A stretch of 64,000 bases of DNA from Lasiodiplodia sp. COLG20 (GCA_009801085.1 VNWV01000003.1:2542001-2606000), one strand, 5' to 3'. Positions 21,563-34,621 are shown, counted from the first letter of the stretch. The notes: generated from the sequence alone by a model not told the origin. Numbers and translations are program-made.

Positions 21563-23723
21563 GACGGGCTAATGATTGTGTTTTCTCTTCAGAATGTAGT
21601 TTGTCGGTCACTAGAGGCTCGATTGAATGGTTGAAAATGAGGACAATAGAAGAATAGTGTGAAAGAACTTGGAAATCCGCGCTTTGATCTTCTTCGGTGC
21701 GTTCTGCTGCGCGTCACTCTTCACCATCGCTTGTGTGATATCGTATGCGTATACCCCACCTCTCGGTATCGCCTGCAGATATGCCGTTCGTCTGACAGAT
21801 GCTCGTTCGCCGTGCGACAATGACGCTGTTCTCCGCAGACCGGAGTTGTCCTATCGCTTGGGGCGCAGGACCGGCGTTCCCCGCCTTGAGCTTTTCGTGG
21901 AACTCGAAGCTGCGAAAACAAGGGCTACCGTGTTCGAACCCATGGATTATCCCTCTGAGGGTCTGTTGAGGAGAAGACTATTTACACAAACGGACACACG
22001 CGCTAAGATCCATTTGTACATACAATATTTCACATTAGTCTATTGACCTAACGGTTTCGACTTCAAACATACCACACTTCCTTCGCTAGTTGTATTTTAG
22101 TCTTAAGAATTTACTCTGCTGCCATTTACACCAAGTGCGATACTGTACCGAGAATGCATTCCATGTCAGCTCATTCCAGATGAACTATCGGAGACTGTCA
22201 ATACCTGTTGGAAAGGGATACAGTGCTCCTTATTCGCCGCCTCAGTATTACAAGAGAAGCCTGTAACAAATTATGTAGTTCCAGCTATGTTGAATTGGAG
22301 GACAACACGTTATTTCCACTGTGTTGAAGGTCGAAGATCCGCGCGCGATAATTTCCTAAAACAGAAAGCCGAATTAAGCTCAATACAATCTCTGAGTGTA
22401 CATAATCTCTTATAGTTGCAACACCCCTTAAAGAGCCCGTCAATTACGGTTTCAACACACTATCCTAGCTTCTTATTGGTTTGAGCAATGACATGAAATA
22501 CGAACAATGATCCCGGCCTACCAGCCAGGAAAACGATTTATTTAGTTCCTCGTGTCAGACAGAGCGCTGAACTTTCGACAACGGTCCGGGGAAGTTGCTA
22601 ATTTTATAATGTGAGAACTCACAATCAAATGTAGTAAAGCCAAAGAACCATGTACCGAGACTCTTTCCTTGAGATGGCCTAGAATGGCGAAGTTCATTAC
22701 CTTTCAGATCATTGGACTTCTTGATCCCAGGCAGCAGGGGTACTAGCGGTCCTCATCCAGTAAGATCGGAAGAAGCTTAATCTGAACATCAGCAACGATC
22801 AACGAACCACTCGTCCTTCCACCCAGGATCACATACGAACATGCCCGTGCGATTCCATGTGGAAAAGCTTCGTAGCCCACGTGCAATCCGTCAACCGGGA
22901 AGAGATGTTCCGAGTACCGCTAATTAAGCTATGGTGGTGGCGCAAGCCACTCACTCATGCCACCAAAAAAGGAAAGGCGCAAACTCCATCCCTCCTCGTA
23001 CCTGCGTATCCTATAGTCCTCGGGCCCAGGATTACCGAAAATCCCAGCTACACCATTCTGCCTCCATCCCCTGGTTAGAGTTAATGGTGATTAGCCAAAA
23101 TAGTTGCAAGATTATTATTGGCTGAACATAGCCCGGGTTCAGGGACATATCGGCAGGCATGGAGGAAACATGTTGGAGGAACTACTCCATTTCTAGCATA
23201 CCCCTTAAAGAAGTCGAGTAGCGTCATAACCAACAGCTAGACAGAAGGTTGACGTAACTTCACGCGCTCGGTCTGGACCCTTCCGACAGACACGTGGAAC
23301 TGGCAGCGGCTCGACGGTTCCTACGCATTAGTACTTATGCACTAAATACGGTTCCGCCCGTCTGCTCCTCGCCCGGTCTTGTCGATCAGTACAGACCTAG
23401 GTGTCCATAGAAACCACTTCAGAAAGGTGATGACGACGTACCAATGTCTCAAAATATGTTACTACAATCCATATAGTTCATGGAGAGGGGGTATCTAGGA
23501 AGCAATATGAAATAGCAGAAGGCTGAGGAAGCCGCCGCAGACCAAGGTGTGCCCCATCACCGAACTTTAGTGCCAATACCATGTCAAACGCCTCATGTCC
23601 CATATACAGTATCCTTTGTACACGCATCTATCCCTCGTACATGGTTAAAAGAAAGAAAAGAAAAAAGCGGCCGTTCAATCCTAATCATGTCAAGCGCCAA
23701 AAATTACTTCTTCCACGACTCCC
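21563..23723. other. Gene-poor 2.1-kb intergenic region
   Basis: No coding region with a recognisable domain or spliceable exons was found on either strand. The centre (about 22040-22720) is AT-rich. It may contain a decayed element, but no terminal repeats or transposase fragments could be recognised by eye. Confidence 0.45.
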
Positions 23724-25320
23724 TTAACCCCGCGTCAGTAACGACTCTGACTTGTGCTGCAATATGCTTTTCTGGCTGTCCGCATCGTCAGGCACCGTTT
23801 GGACTTCGGCCGTGTCCTTGCCGCTGCCGCTGCTCGTCGTCGTCGTTGTCGTCGTCGTCTCCTCGTCGCCCGAATGGTAGCGATTCGTGCGGATAGCGTC
23901 GTCACCGTGGCCCTCGACGACGGTGCTCGGCCTCCTCTCTCTCCTCCGCCCGCTCTCCTCGTCGTCGTGACGAACCACCCCACCCCGACCACCGTCGTCG
24001 TCATCGTCATCCACTGACCTCTCCATTTCCGAGTATCCCAGCTCCAGCTCGTGCATCCTCAATCCATCCACTCCCTTCGCCCGCGCTCTCCTCACTTTCC
24101 CGACGCTGCTCGAATGCAGCCGACTCTTCCAGGTGACAAACATGTTTGCCGGCCCTTCGCCGCTGTTCTCGCCGCTCCGGTACGGGCGATCCAGGCCGAC
24201 ACCGCCGCCACGAGACGACGACGTCAGGCCGGGGATGAGGCGTAGTAGCGGGCGGAAGGTGGCGATGCAGGCGGCGCACATGCCCAGGCACTCTTCGATC
24301 CAGGACAGCAGGCCGATGGGGACGATGGCGAGGAGCGGGTCGCTTGAGTCAGCGAAGCCGACGAGGTACTTGAGGCGGACGATGGTCGCGATTGATGCGC
24401 TGCAGATCACAGGGGGTGTCAGTGCTTGGTTGTGGGGGTGGTGGGGGCAGGTGATAAAGAAGTGGGGGGGCGTGGGGGGAAGATCCTGAGGTGTGGGAAA
24501 AAGGGAAAGGGAAAAGGAGAGAGAGGAGTCTTACAATATGCCCATGCCGAGGATGATGATGGCGGATATCTTGACGATAGTCTTCATGTTCTGCAGGCGC
24601 CAGATCAGTGGCACCATGGCGAGCGAGTAGTACCAGTCGAGCACGATGTTGACGCCCGAGTAGATGTAGACGCTGATGAGAATGGGGTTGCGGTCGGTGC
24701 AGTCGGCGTTCGCGATGATGACGGGCTGGAACTCGCCGGAGATCTGGTTGGGGTAGCATTGCAAGAGCAGCATGAAGAACTCATTCAGGCCAACGGCAAT
24801 GTTGAGGGCGATGGAGCCGTAGTGCATGCGCCGCAGCGTCATGGTGGAGAGGCCCATGACGCGCAGCTGTAGGAGCGCGATGCTCAGCTTGGCGAACATC
24901 AGGGAGAGCGTGTAGGTGCATTGCGTGAGGACCAACCACTGCGAGGATTAGATGCCGGCTGGAGTCACACGTAGGAAGTATGTACCTTCAAGCCCAGGTT
25001 GTAGACGTCTTTAGACAGGTCTTCCGTCTTCCGGCCAAAGCCGCCGTAGTCCATGGCAAACAGACCGAAGCATGTTTGCAAAATAAAGATTATCTGATGC
25101 TATCGTCAACAAAGGTAGCTCTTCAAATGCTGGCTGAGGAGAGGCGTACAAATGCAGTGACGAGCAGGTAGTCGTCGACACTAAATTGTATTTGTAATCG
25201 AGCGCGGATCCAGCAGCGTGTCGCGATGAAGGCACCGGTGATGCTAATGGAGGCGATGATGACAGAGCGAAGGGCCTGTTGCGTACTGTTCAACGTGTAG
25301 GGGTCATCAGAGGAAGACAT
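23724..25320 (-). CDS. Fungal rhodopsin-like (PF20684-type/SAT4) integral membrane protein
   Basis: Exons 25320-25150, 25093-24986, 24938-24535 and 24399-23724 give 452 residues. Seven hydrophobic segments are visible: SVIIASISITGAFIATRCW, DYLLVTAF with IIFILQTCFGLFAM, TYTLSLMFAKLSIALLQL, and the Cys-containing loop LLLQCYPNQISGEF. After these come SVYIYSGVNIVLDWYYSLAM, KISAIIILGMGIFASIATIV and a last segment with PLLAIVPIGLLSW. The family is very abundant in plant-associated ascomycetes (related to PTH11-type receptors), and its function is mostly unknown. The cytosolic tail is long, charged and low-complexity, with an Asp run near DDDDDDGG and an eight-Thr run encoded by microsatellite-like repeats. 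All four splice junctions keep frame. Confidence 0.82.
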
Positions 25321-27263
25321 GATACAGCTTGTAGAACATGGCCGTGTTGAAGGTTGGGCAGCGGTCGACGGCCGAAAAGCCTGGAAGTGGAAAGAACCGC
25401 GACAGCGGTACGAAGCAGCGAGGGGATCAAGTAGGTGTTATATTATGGATTAGCCGATGGACCTTCTAGTATCTCGCGTGCATGAAACGATCGACACGAT
25501 CTCGGGGTAAGGCAGCCAGGGCGCGTTGCAGAGGGAATCGGGCTTGGTGGGCCTGGGCGTCCGCAGCGCGCACCGAGTGTTGATAAAAAGAAGCAACAAC
25601 AACAATAACAGCTGCTGAAGAACAGGGATACAGCAAAAGTGCGACGACGCCTGCTTATACCGGCACACCTCGGCTTCGTCGCCCAACGGTTCCGAAGTAA
25701 CTTTGATCATCAGCCACCCTCGCCTCCGCAAGGGATGGCACACGAGCACAGCTTCGCGATCTTAGCGCCGCGGAGCAACAAGCTTACGAGGAAAAGCTGT
25801 CCGTGTTGATTTCCGCTAACGGACGGGAAGAGCGGGTGCACCAGGCTAGCGTTGCAATATCAAGGTTGGTGACAGCCGCCTCAGACCCGCCGGAGGTCCC
25901 TCCGGCCGCATAGTGGCAGAGGCTAGCACCTCTTGCTAGTCCACGCCAGCCGCATGTGCCGGGGGCCAAATAAGAGGTGTGTGGCTGTTACGTTAACTGC
26001 TCGGTACCGAGGTCGACGCAACCTACTCAAGAGTGTATCCTTCTTTTGCAACTCGTCCAGCCAATGATCGGCGTGCCCAACCGATCAGCGCAATAAGGTT
26101 CGGGGGGAAGCGTGCAAAAGTGCCTCGCGAGGATCGGGCGCCAATTGATAAGTTGTTTGGGCATCATCAACAAGTTCCCGCTCAAAGTACTTTGTACCAT
26201 CGCAAGGTTGTCTGGAACGTTGCATCCATCGAGCCATGACTCAGGCTGTGCCTTGTGGGTTTTTTGTTGCGCCGTCGCGCAGCCTCATTTAACTCCCCGC
26301 CCTTCCACGTTCGTCACCGGTCGTCGTAATAGCGCGAGCTTTGCTTAGTCGGATCGGGTCTGGATTGCCCCTGGTTTAGTGTCGGTCGTTAATTTTTTTC
26401 TCCGCTGTTTAACTTACATCAAACCTGCGTTCCGCACAGTCTTTAACCGTAGGCACCATTCTCAGGGCGTACTAGAAAGCCCTGAGTCGCATTCGATGCA
26501 TTAGTGATAGTTGAGAATCGTCAACCCCCAAGCCGATAAGGGGATCTGGATCATGGCTCGGGTGTGGCCCCCCACTCTCCCAGCGCCGCGGCGAATAGGG
26601 CAGGAAGTTACTCCGATCTCCCAGTCCGCGGGCTATTCCCACCTAGGCGAGAGGGGTTGCAATGTGGTGTAGATCCTGAATCATTGAGCGCGCTCACAGG
26701 GCCAACCTGCGACCCGATCAACCCGAAGAAGCGGCTGAATCTGCGTCGGGATCACCGCGTCTGCGTTCCGATCGAGACCCTGACGATGCGGTCCGGGAAT
26801 CGAGCGGTGGCCGCAGCTGCGGCCTTGCGGGGTGCGGCTGAATGATCGGCTTTCGAGGAGACACCCTGCCAAGAATTGAATATCGTCGTAAATGGTGTTT
26901 ATGAGCGAGATTGCAACTTGTGACTGGACGGCAGCTGGAGCGAGCTCCGGCTTACACATGGCACTGATGGAAGTTGCCGCTGTACCCGACAGCCTGGTTG
27001 AGGAAGAAACCACGAAAAAGAAAGACTGTTATACAAACTCGGTATTCCGGAATACAGATAGAATTCTAAGTTGAGCTGAGATACGAGTTGGGTGGGGACG
27101 ATAAGAAGGGGCGAGCGGAAGGATCGACCTGACTTCCGACAGGACTCCACACTTGCTCCCCCCGACATGTGCAAAGCGGGTCACTCCCACTGGAATCCAG
27201 GCAGCTGATTGAAGAAATCACCAATACCCCCGTCACCCCTATGATGCATGTCAGCTGAAGTAC
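25321..27263. other. Gene-poor 1.9-kb intergenic region
   Basis: No gene recognised. GC-rich patches alternate with ordinary sequence. The 5' part presumably contains the promoter of the rhodopsin-like gene, including the palindrome at 25889. Confidence 0.45.
25889..25906. promoter_or_regulatory. GC-rich inverted repeat, candidate Zn2Cys6 binding site
   Basis: An 18-bp perfect palindrome with 7-bp arms (GCCGGAG / CTCCGGC) around a 4-bp centre contains CGG half sites in opposite orientation. Inverted CGG triplets are the usual targets of Gal4-class regulators, of which four are encoded in this window. It lies about 570 bp upstream of the rhodopsin-like gene. Function is inferred. Confidence 0.3.
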
Positions 27264-29615
27264 CTATTGGGCAGCAATCATAGAAGAGGGGACGAACGGT
27301 ATTGCCTCGTATCCAAACTGTGTTGAGTCAAGAGGCCACAGCAGAGAATTCAAATCGTTCAGTTGGGTCTGCGGGCTTTCTTCTGTCGCGACGACCTCGT
27401 TGCCCAACAGAAATGGTCCACACAACCGCGCGATGGTACGCAGGCACCGTGCCGCTGTCGGATTGATGTGCACCATAGCTTCCAGTGTCCGCACAGCTTG
27501 ATGCACCAGTCGCCGCCATTCTTCCGCTCGTTCAGACTGCGGCTCATTCCGCAGAGACACGATGGGTATGATGACAGCCTGGAAAATAAAATATATCCCG
27601 TACCAACATGCCATAGGAGTATTGTGGCTGGCAGCGTTGTTGAAGTTCCCCTCGCCGAACCACAGCGCTGATGTTGTGTTGATCGTCTCGGCAGCTGCTT
27701 GCAGACACCTCTGGATAGCAAGGCCGATGGGAGAGGCATGGTCGCTTCGATGCGACTGCTCATAATCGCTTCTTGCGGCGCGAGCTTTGTTTTGAAGGAT
27801 TGCCGATCTGATGACGAACGGTCGATACATGATTATCCTGAAATTTCGACACCGCAGATGCAGGATGGCATGACAAAGGGCAAACTTGGGTGCTTGAGCT
27901 GCCCCCTCTTTGAAATATGGCGGCAGCTCTGCCATCCAACCTCCGATGCGAGAGTCGTCAAGTCGGAGAAGCACATCTGGTGGGGGATACGTTCCACTAA
28001 TGAGGGCCGCGAAAATATCCTGGATAGCCAAATTGAAAAGAGCTTGACAGCGGAAGTTGGTGTAGACAGTCGTTTCAGCAGCTTCATCCGGAAACTGAGT
28101 GGAAGCTCTTGTCAGGTCCTGCACCATTAATAAGTTAGTTGCGTAGGACAGAATTCTGAAGTCAAGTGCATACCGTGTCTCGGAAGTTCCTAGGGAGGCC
28201 AACATCCACACCTGCTGGCAGGTCGATTGGCCGTGAGAATGTTATGGATGCACCAGTGTCGAAAATAGCTAGACCCCACCACACTCGACGGCGCATTTCC
28301 ATCTGCCAAGGACTGACAGTCCAATCTGCATATTCCCTGTGGAGCCCAATGCCTACCGCCACACGCTTGGCCAGGCCCAGGTAATTGTAGCCGGAATTCG
28401 GTTTGTTGGCCTTTTGTACGTAGTTCGCAACGAGGGCGAGTACTTGCACGAGCATCATGCTTCCTGTCTCCAGAATATCGAAAGACAGTCTGCTTTTCGC
28501 CGCCTCAAACAGCGCGGCATCTGTGCCCGATGGATACTTCCCGGAAGTGCACGCACCAAGAGCTGAAACGACATGAAGAAGAACATACCACAGGTTACCT
28601 GGTGGCCGTGGAATGACCTCCATGTATTCGGCTCGGAAGGTTGCCTCATGTATGATGGGATAAGAAGGGTGATAAATGCTGAAGTAGTCGTCGATGAAAG
28701 AATCGAGTTGAGAGGGCGCAGGAATTTGCTGGATAGGTGGTGCTGGAGCGACATTGGCTGGTTCTCTGTCTCCATTATGTTCGCTCTCAAGTGATTGTCC
28801 CACTTCCGTAAGATGTAAGAAAGACGCGCCCGATGCGACGCCTTGTCACATAGCAATCAGTATAGATCAAGCAATTTTCGAATGGTCTGACATACCCAGA
28901 TACCCTTCATTTCCACCGTCGATCAAGTTTCCCATGCCATCTGCTGGTGTCTGGTTTCTCGCCGTGTCTCTCTCGTCCCATTCGAGGTTGCCAGAGACTG
29001 AGGCGGGAGTTGGCTCAAGCGGAAAAGTGATCGCTTTTGGATTGACAGGCTTTTGCGCATCTCTATTCAGCGAATTGAGACTAGAAGCATCCTCCAAGGA
29101 AGGAGCGCCATGAGTGTCGGCGTCATAATCCGGAGCGACTGCAACAGGATTAGACGACGGTGATGCGGAGGCACTCGCCGGGTTGTGTACTTGTGGAGTA
29201 AATCCGGGATCGGTCAGAGGTGGAATAGGTGAATCTGATAGCTCGCTATGCCCGTGATGCCCGACGGTGCCGCCGTTGTTAAGCCCCAAGTTGAAATTGG
29301 GCGCAGAGGCATATTGCTGCACGAGTGTGCGTGCCTCTGCCAGTTGACGCTCAACTTCAGTGAGGTATCTGAGACGTGTGAGAACTAAATCGACGCTTAG
29401 CCACAGAGAGACTCACTTTCTTGTCAGCGGAGTCCGGTTCCGCTTTTCATAGACACATCTCTCTCGGGACTTGCGGCAAGGTAAGCACTGCGGCAGCTCT
29501 CTATTGCACTTTTTGCTGTTAGCCATGTCACGTGGTGCTGGGACTCTGAGCAAACCTTGATCTTCTTCCCATGGCACCGGCTACAGGATCGCTTGGCAAA
29601 CTCGGACTGTTGCAT
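27264..29615 (-). CDS. Zn2Cys6 transcription factor C with fungal-specific middle domain
   Basis: Exons 29615-29556, 29508-29417, 29368-28896, 28841-28174 and 28118-27264 join to 715 residues. The zinc cluster is split by a 47-nt intron: SCSRCHGKKIK, then CNRELPQCLPCRKSRERC, six Cys in Gal4 spacing. A coiled-coil linker (YLTEVERQLAEARTLVQQYA) and a Ser/Pro/Asn-rich segment follow. The middle domain begins around SFIDDYFSIYHPSYPIIHEA, and RRRVWWGLAIFDTGASITF is a typical core motif of this domain. An in-frame ATG at 29732 would add 39 residues and cannot be excluded. Introns use non-YAG acceptors (AAG) twice, but frames match exactly. It is probably a nuclear activator with unknown targets; no enzyme genes are directly adjacent. 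Confidence 0.83.
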
Positions 29616-31618
29616 CAAGACTTCATCAGTGTCCTGCGGCGATCGGTGCTGATGACGATGACGACTGTGAAGGGTGCACGCGGTAGTCGCAAGAGCCTGA
29701 CCAGCGCACACCGAAAAGGCGGGGCAATCCATTACGTAAGCTGCAGTTACCCTCCACGCCCATCCCGCATCTTGCTATTCTCAAGCAAGTCCGCAGAAGT
29801 CGCAAAGAAGCAAGAGGAATGAAGATGCCTTGTTCTTGGACCGAGAAACCATTGCCATGCGCATCCCGCAATTTCGACGAGTATGCGTGCAAAGAGTCGC
29901 ATTTTCTCGCCAAGAAATGGTATGGAAGTTCTCTAACTACTTGCTGCTATCAAAGCACCCGGCACAAACCCTTCAACTCCTGAAATTTACTTCTTTAAGC
30001 CTGGGTGGATATATCCACTCTTAAGCCTTTTACGTTGTGAAAGAATTTCGCGCCTACTATAAACACTCGGCGTCAGATATGCACTCATCTGCGGTGGGGT
30101 ATCAGAAACGTTGGTCGAAAATTGTTTAAGGTGGCTTCTTAGTCCAGATTTCTTTGACCCTCACAATGTGTTTCTGAAACCAGACTACTTGAAGTCGTGT
30201 GGGAAGAAGAAGAAGGAGCGGAAAACGACCGAGGATTCAAACATTTATAGTCTATCGTTTCAAGCAGAAGCCGCTTTCGCAGAGGAAGAGATATCGTGAG
30301 AATGTTCGATCAACTAGTCTACCAGCCAAAGGTCAAGCGGGCGCGACGAACCTCCGCCTAGATAACTGAAGCAGACATCTTTTATGAGATCATGTGCTTC
30401 GTTCCCATTGATGTAATTCGTGCAGTTTGGATCATCGTGGCTGGTCCAATCACCTGCCATGTTGCAAATTTGGATGTGCGAGGTTCCATGGAACTTGTAA
30501 TTGTTTCTCAGTCATCGGATGTTGATCTGCAGAACTTTTCTTCGTAGTGACACGCCCATCACTTTCGAAGGCTTTTGGGGCTTGTCTCAACCGTGAGTCC
30601 AGAAGGAGTGGCGTTTTAAGGCCTATCGTCGGGTTCCCGATAGGCGTAAGGCCATCCGGTGCCCCTGCATTGGCTGCGTGGCGTCGCTCCTGCCCTACTT
30701 GTCCCCGGATCATCATCCGTAAAGCCACACGAATTCGATCGCCCCCTGAGCGTTGCACGTTCCGCATAAGCAGCCTGCAGTGGCATGCAGACCTTGGCAA
30801 CGACGTTGTGAAGCAGTTGACGAGCGAAGCCGAAACCTAACATCCCTCAGTTTACTACTCGCCATTCCCAAATTGCCGATGCCGACGTGAGAACACACGC
30901 GATGACTATGCAATGCCAACGTGCATAATAAGTTCGAGGGTAACAGAGGCTTAAAATTAGACTTATTTAAGCTTAGACAGGACTTGACATCTTCACACTC
31001 GCACAGACTATCATCATTAATCCAGCTCGTCACCCTCCGACTACATGTGCGCGCACATCAGCCGTTGATGTTTGCAACATACCACCCTACGGTGCTACAG
31101 AGACTAGGGTGCAACTTGTCGGTCTGTAGATCAGAAGAGGGAGAGGTAAAGCGCAGCCGAGCGAAGGAAAGCGGGCGTTGCAGAACATCGAGTTCAAATG
31201 CGGCAGTCGATCTTGATGGAGCGCTTCTGGAGCGTGGCGCGACTCGTCACCACTGTTACAAAAGTGAAACGTTAGGTCATTGGTTGTTTTAGCCTGCCCA
31301 CTAACAAATGTGAGACGAATAAGGACGAAGACGGTCCGGATCGGCATTGGAACCAGAAACGGCCTGCCTCTGTTGAATTTGTTGCAGCTTTCGGCATTCG
31401 CTGCGACATTTTAACCCCTTGCTTGATGTGCCTCTTATGAATAGAACTGTTCCCACCCACTCCTGTGTGATGATCGGATTTCTGTCGTTGTAGTCTTCAT
31501 GAAATGAGATAGCTTCTAGCGTCACTTGGACCACTCACATGTCGTCTCCCTGGCCAGGTCCAACAGTAGGTTAACCTCTCGACACCCCACACTCGCTTCG
31601 ATGCACTGACACACAAGG
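29616..31618. other. Gene-poor 2-kb intergenic region
   Basis: Divergent promoter space between regulator C (minus) and the disrupted rhodopsin-like gene (plus). Short open frames exist, but none shows a domain, a signal peptide or consistent splicing. No RNA gene was recognised. Confidence 0.45.
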
Positions 31619-33035
31619 ATGAAGGTCGCTACAAACTCAAGAACCGGGGAGATTCTTGCTGGCAACATCATCCCCCAAGTATTTGCTTCAACCTTCGTAA
31701 TCGCAAGGATAATATCTAAAGCTTGCATTCGGCGAAAATGGAGTGCGGATGATACCATGCTCTGCATAGCATGGGTGAGCTTTTCCCTACCAAACGCATC
31801 CACAGCGATACTGACAACATTGCAGACCTTCTCCATCGCACTCACCATCCTCTCCTGCGTCCTCACCGACTACGGTTCTGGAATCCATGCAGACGAGCTA
31901 CCTTACTGGGCGCTCAAGACCAACCGCAAGCTGCAATATGCCTCTCTCCTCCTCTACAACCTCACCCTCTCCCTCACCAAAATAACCATCTGCCTCTTCT
32001 ACCTCGATATCTTTGCGGATCCGCTCAACCGGCGCCTTGCCCTCGCAGCCCTTGCCTTCATAGTCGTGTACACCATCCCGCTCGAAACCATGTCCATCTT
32101 CCAGTGCACTCCCATTGCCGGGTACTGGGATAAGGAGGTAGCAGCCACGGCAACTTGCGTGCCCATGCAGCCGCACTTCTATGTGTCGGCCGTTTGCAAC
32201 ATGCTGGCCGATGCGTGGCTGGCAGTCCAGGTGGTGCCGAACATCCTTCCGCTGCAGATTTTTTGTTGTTTTTTTTCTCAATCTTCTGTTTTTTTTTTTT
32301 TTTTTGGTTGAAAAAGAAACCTGCCCCACTATAGGCATTCACTGACGACAAGCTCGTTCATCCAGGGTCATCGTCGCCAGCATCATCCGCCTCGTGCGCA
32401 TCTCCGCCATCCCCGACGGCACCGACTTTACCTGGGCCAGCTACGACATCACCATCTGGTCCGCGGTCGAGGTCGACACCGGCCTGGTCTGCGTCGCCGC
32501 GCCCTCGACCAAGCCGCTGTTCAAGAAGATCGCGCCCGAATTTCTGAAGTCTCTGGTTTCTTCATCAGAGTCCTCATCACCGGAAACCTTCGGGCCCGAC
32601 GGTGTTGCACCTGGTTCGTATCCGTTGCAGTCGATAGCGGGGACACAAGGCCCAGGACGAAGGTGGAAGAACGGCGGCTCGAAGGGGACGCTGAGGTTGA
32701 ATAGCGTGGAAGAGGGGAGGGAGGAAGAAGACACGGTTGCGGCGGCGATAGCGGCAAAGGAGATTGAGGTGGGAAGTGGTGATGCGCCGGGGTGGGGTGT
32801 CGGAGGGTTGCTGAGGTCTTTGTCTGGGAAGAGGAACAAGAGGGGCTCGCTGGCGAGCACTGTCAGTACCGAGAGTACAGGGATGGGTGAGATTATGAAG
32901 CGCGTGGAGTTGACCGTGGAGACAACCGAGCGGGACGTGGAAATGGGTGACGGGCGGAGGAGTTTCGGTGGCTTCCGGAATGCGGGGTCGGGCTGGCGAA
33001 ACAGTTGGAGACCACAATTTATGACGAAAATGTAG
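31619..33035 (+). pseudogene. Disrupted fungal rhodopsin-like membrane protein gene
   Basis: The 5' part (31619-31774 and 31826-32257, with a 51-nt intron that is also open if retained) encodes the first membrane segments of the SAT4/rhodopsin-like family. It includes WSADDTMLCIAW, YASLLLYNLTLSLTKITICL, PLETMSIFQCTPIAGYWDK and NMLADAWLAVQVVPNILPLQ. The 3' part (from about 32367) resumes with VIVASIIRLVRI, then ASYDITIWSAVEVDTGLVC and a Ser/Glu-rich tail ending at 33035. Between them, 32258-32366 is T-rich with an 18-T run, stop codons and a frame change. No phase-compatible intron removes it while keeping the conserved residues. About one membrane segment, normally opening with an RQK-type stretch, is missing. 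Either the gene is broken or the homopolymer region is misassembled. Confidence 0.65.
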
Positions 33036-33112
33036 GCCTTTGAGTCAAGAGTTCAGTTAAACGATTATGCTTTGATGTTCTCCCAGTTCTATGAAGCCTG
33101 TCCTATATACAA

Positions 33113-34621
33113 TCAATGGTTGTCCGTCACATTTTCGCTTCGCCCACAATCCCAAACCTCTCTGATTTCCTGTCGGAATACTTGAACAATTGCAAATCCC
33201 TGCTGTCCAATTTCGCCAAAAGCATCCATGATTTGTTCCTGCTCCGTGGGATCAGTCGCTCGAGCAGCGGCAACCCGAAGAGGGTAGAGGAACAATAGGC
33301 CGCAGAGCTTTGTCTCATTGATGGCGATCTTCGTCCCCTTTATGATCGATGTGGCGTGGACCCTAACACGGTCTCGAGATATTGTCGCCGTTGGGGTGGT
33401 GGAAAACAAGTGTAGGCGGTAGTCGAAAATCCCAGAGAGATAAATTGAGGTAGCGTGGAGGAAAACAAAAGTAACCAAATCGTCAGGAAACCTTGCATCG
33501 GGTTCAGGAAGATCTTGCAGGATCATTTCCACAATAGTGCGAAGGCATGCTCCCTCTTCCAAGAAAATATTAAAATCCGATGAGCAGTCAGGCGCACACC
33601 TCAGAAGGCTGAAAAATTGAGTTAGTACAGTACAGTAGTGAGATTCAAAAGCACGTACCGCGAACACAAATCAGAGCAGCGTAGCATAACATCTAAAACG
33701 GTTTCGTTGCGGAGTCCATCGGCGTGTGACTCTTCACGAAGCTCATTCAGGAGGGAGAACCACGCCGGCTCCATTAGAAACGATGAGTTATTGTAGATCA
33801 AACTGCGCGAAACTTCAAAGAAGCGTAGCGTGAGAAATAGTGCCCTTCCAGAGCCCTGTCTGAACGCGTTCGGGCCACAAGCGTGCATTAAGCGGGACGT
33901 GCCGTACAGGAAATGGCGGTCCCAATTGTTTTCGTTGGTTCCCATCATCAACTGAGGCATATCTACGTTAGATATAGAAAGAGTCAAAGAGGAGGCAGCT
34001 CACCTCAAACAGTCCTAGGAAGAAAGTCGCCCATATTGTATCTTCAGACGCTCCCTTAGCATTCAGAGTAGACTTCAGAGCTACGAGGGAGCCGGAGTAA
34101 GTCCTTAAAGCATTCTCTTGTGCTTTCAAAGGACCTATACAATAGCGTGAAGTGGATCTGCGACTGGAGTCCAGAACCGCCACGGAGGTGATCGCATCCC
34201 TTAAAGTCGGCGAGGTGTGCAGCAGTTGGTAGATATTTGGTGCAGCGTGAGTCCATAAGCCGGCTGCAAAATCATTTGTCTTGAGAAAATCCTCAAAAAA
34301 GTATGTGATGCCCCAATCATTCCTGGTGGTCGAGAGCGCTGCGCAGATTTCAGGACTGGCGGTTGGGTTCTGCTGACTTCGTGATGCTTGCGTCTGATGA
34401 CCGGAGGATACAAAGACAAGATTTGCTTGCCTATTAGCCGCATCTCGATTGCATAATTGGCGAGTCTTTGCACAGTATTCACATGGAATGCCGCCAACAC
34501 ACTAGTGAATGGTCAGCACAGCCGCAAAGTGGGCCGCCAGGCATACCTTGATCTTTCGTCGTTGGCAAGCAGTACAGCGCCGGACCTGAGTCCGCTTGTC
34601 GAATGGACCTGCGCGGGGCAT
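33113..34621 (-). CDS. Zn2Cys6 transcription factor D
   Basis: Exons 34621-34547, 34501-34004, 33951-33659 and 33608-33113 give 453 residues. The zinc cluster is divided by a 45-nt intron: RRCTACQRRKIK, then CVGGIPCEYCAKTRQLC, spacing C-x2-C-x6-C-x5-C-x2-C-x6-C. Downstream sequence includes WTHAAPNIYQLLHTSPTLRD and IWATFFLGLFELMMGTNENN. This looks like the all-helical region of the short Zn2Cys6 family often found next to secondary-metabolite genes, which lacks the classical middle domain. The ATG at 34621 precedes MPRAGPFDKRTQVRRC. It lies tail-to-tail with the disrupted rhodopsin-like gene and head-to-head with the PAF-acetylhydrolase-like gene at 34940, whose promoter it partly shares. Confidence 0.83.

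Noticed and set aside
21563..23723. Decayed transposon in the AT-rich gap
   Set aside because: AT-rich composition alone is not enough; no terminal repeats, transposase residues or internal duplication could be recognised.
29616..31618. Small open frames in the 2-kb gap, possible effector genes
   Set aside because: None has a signal peptide, cysteine pattern or splice-consistent extension.
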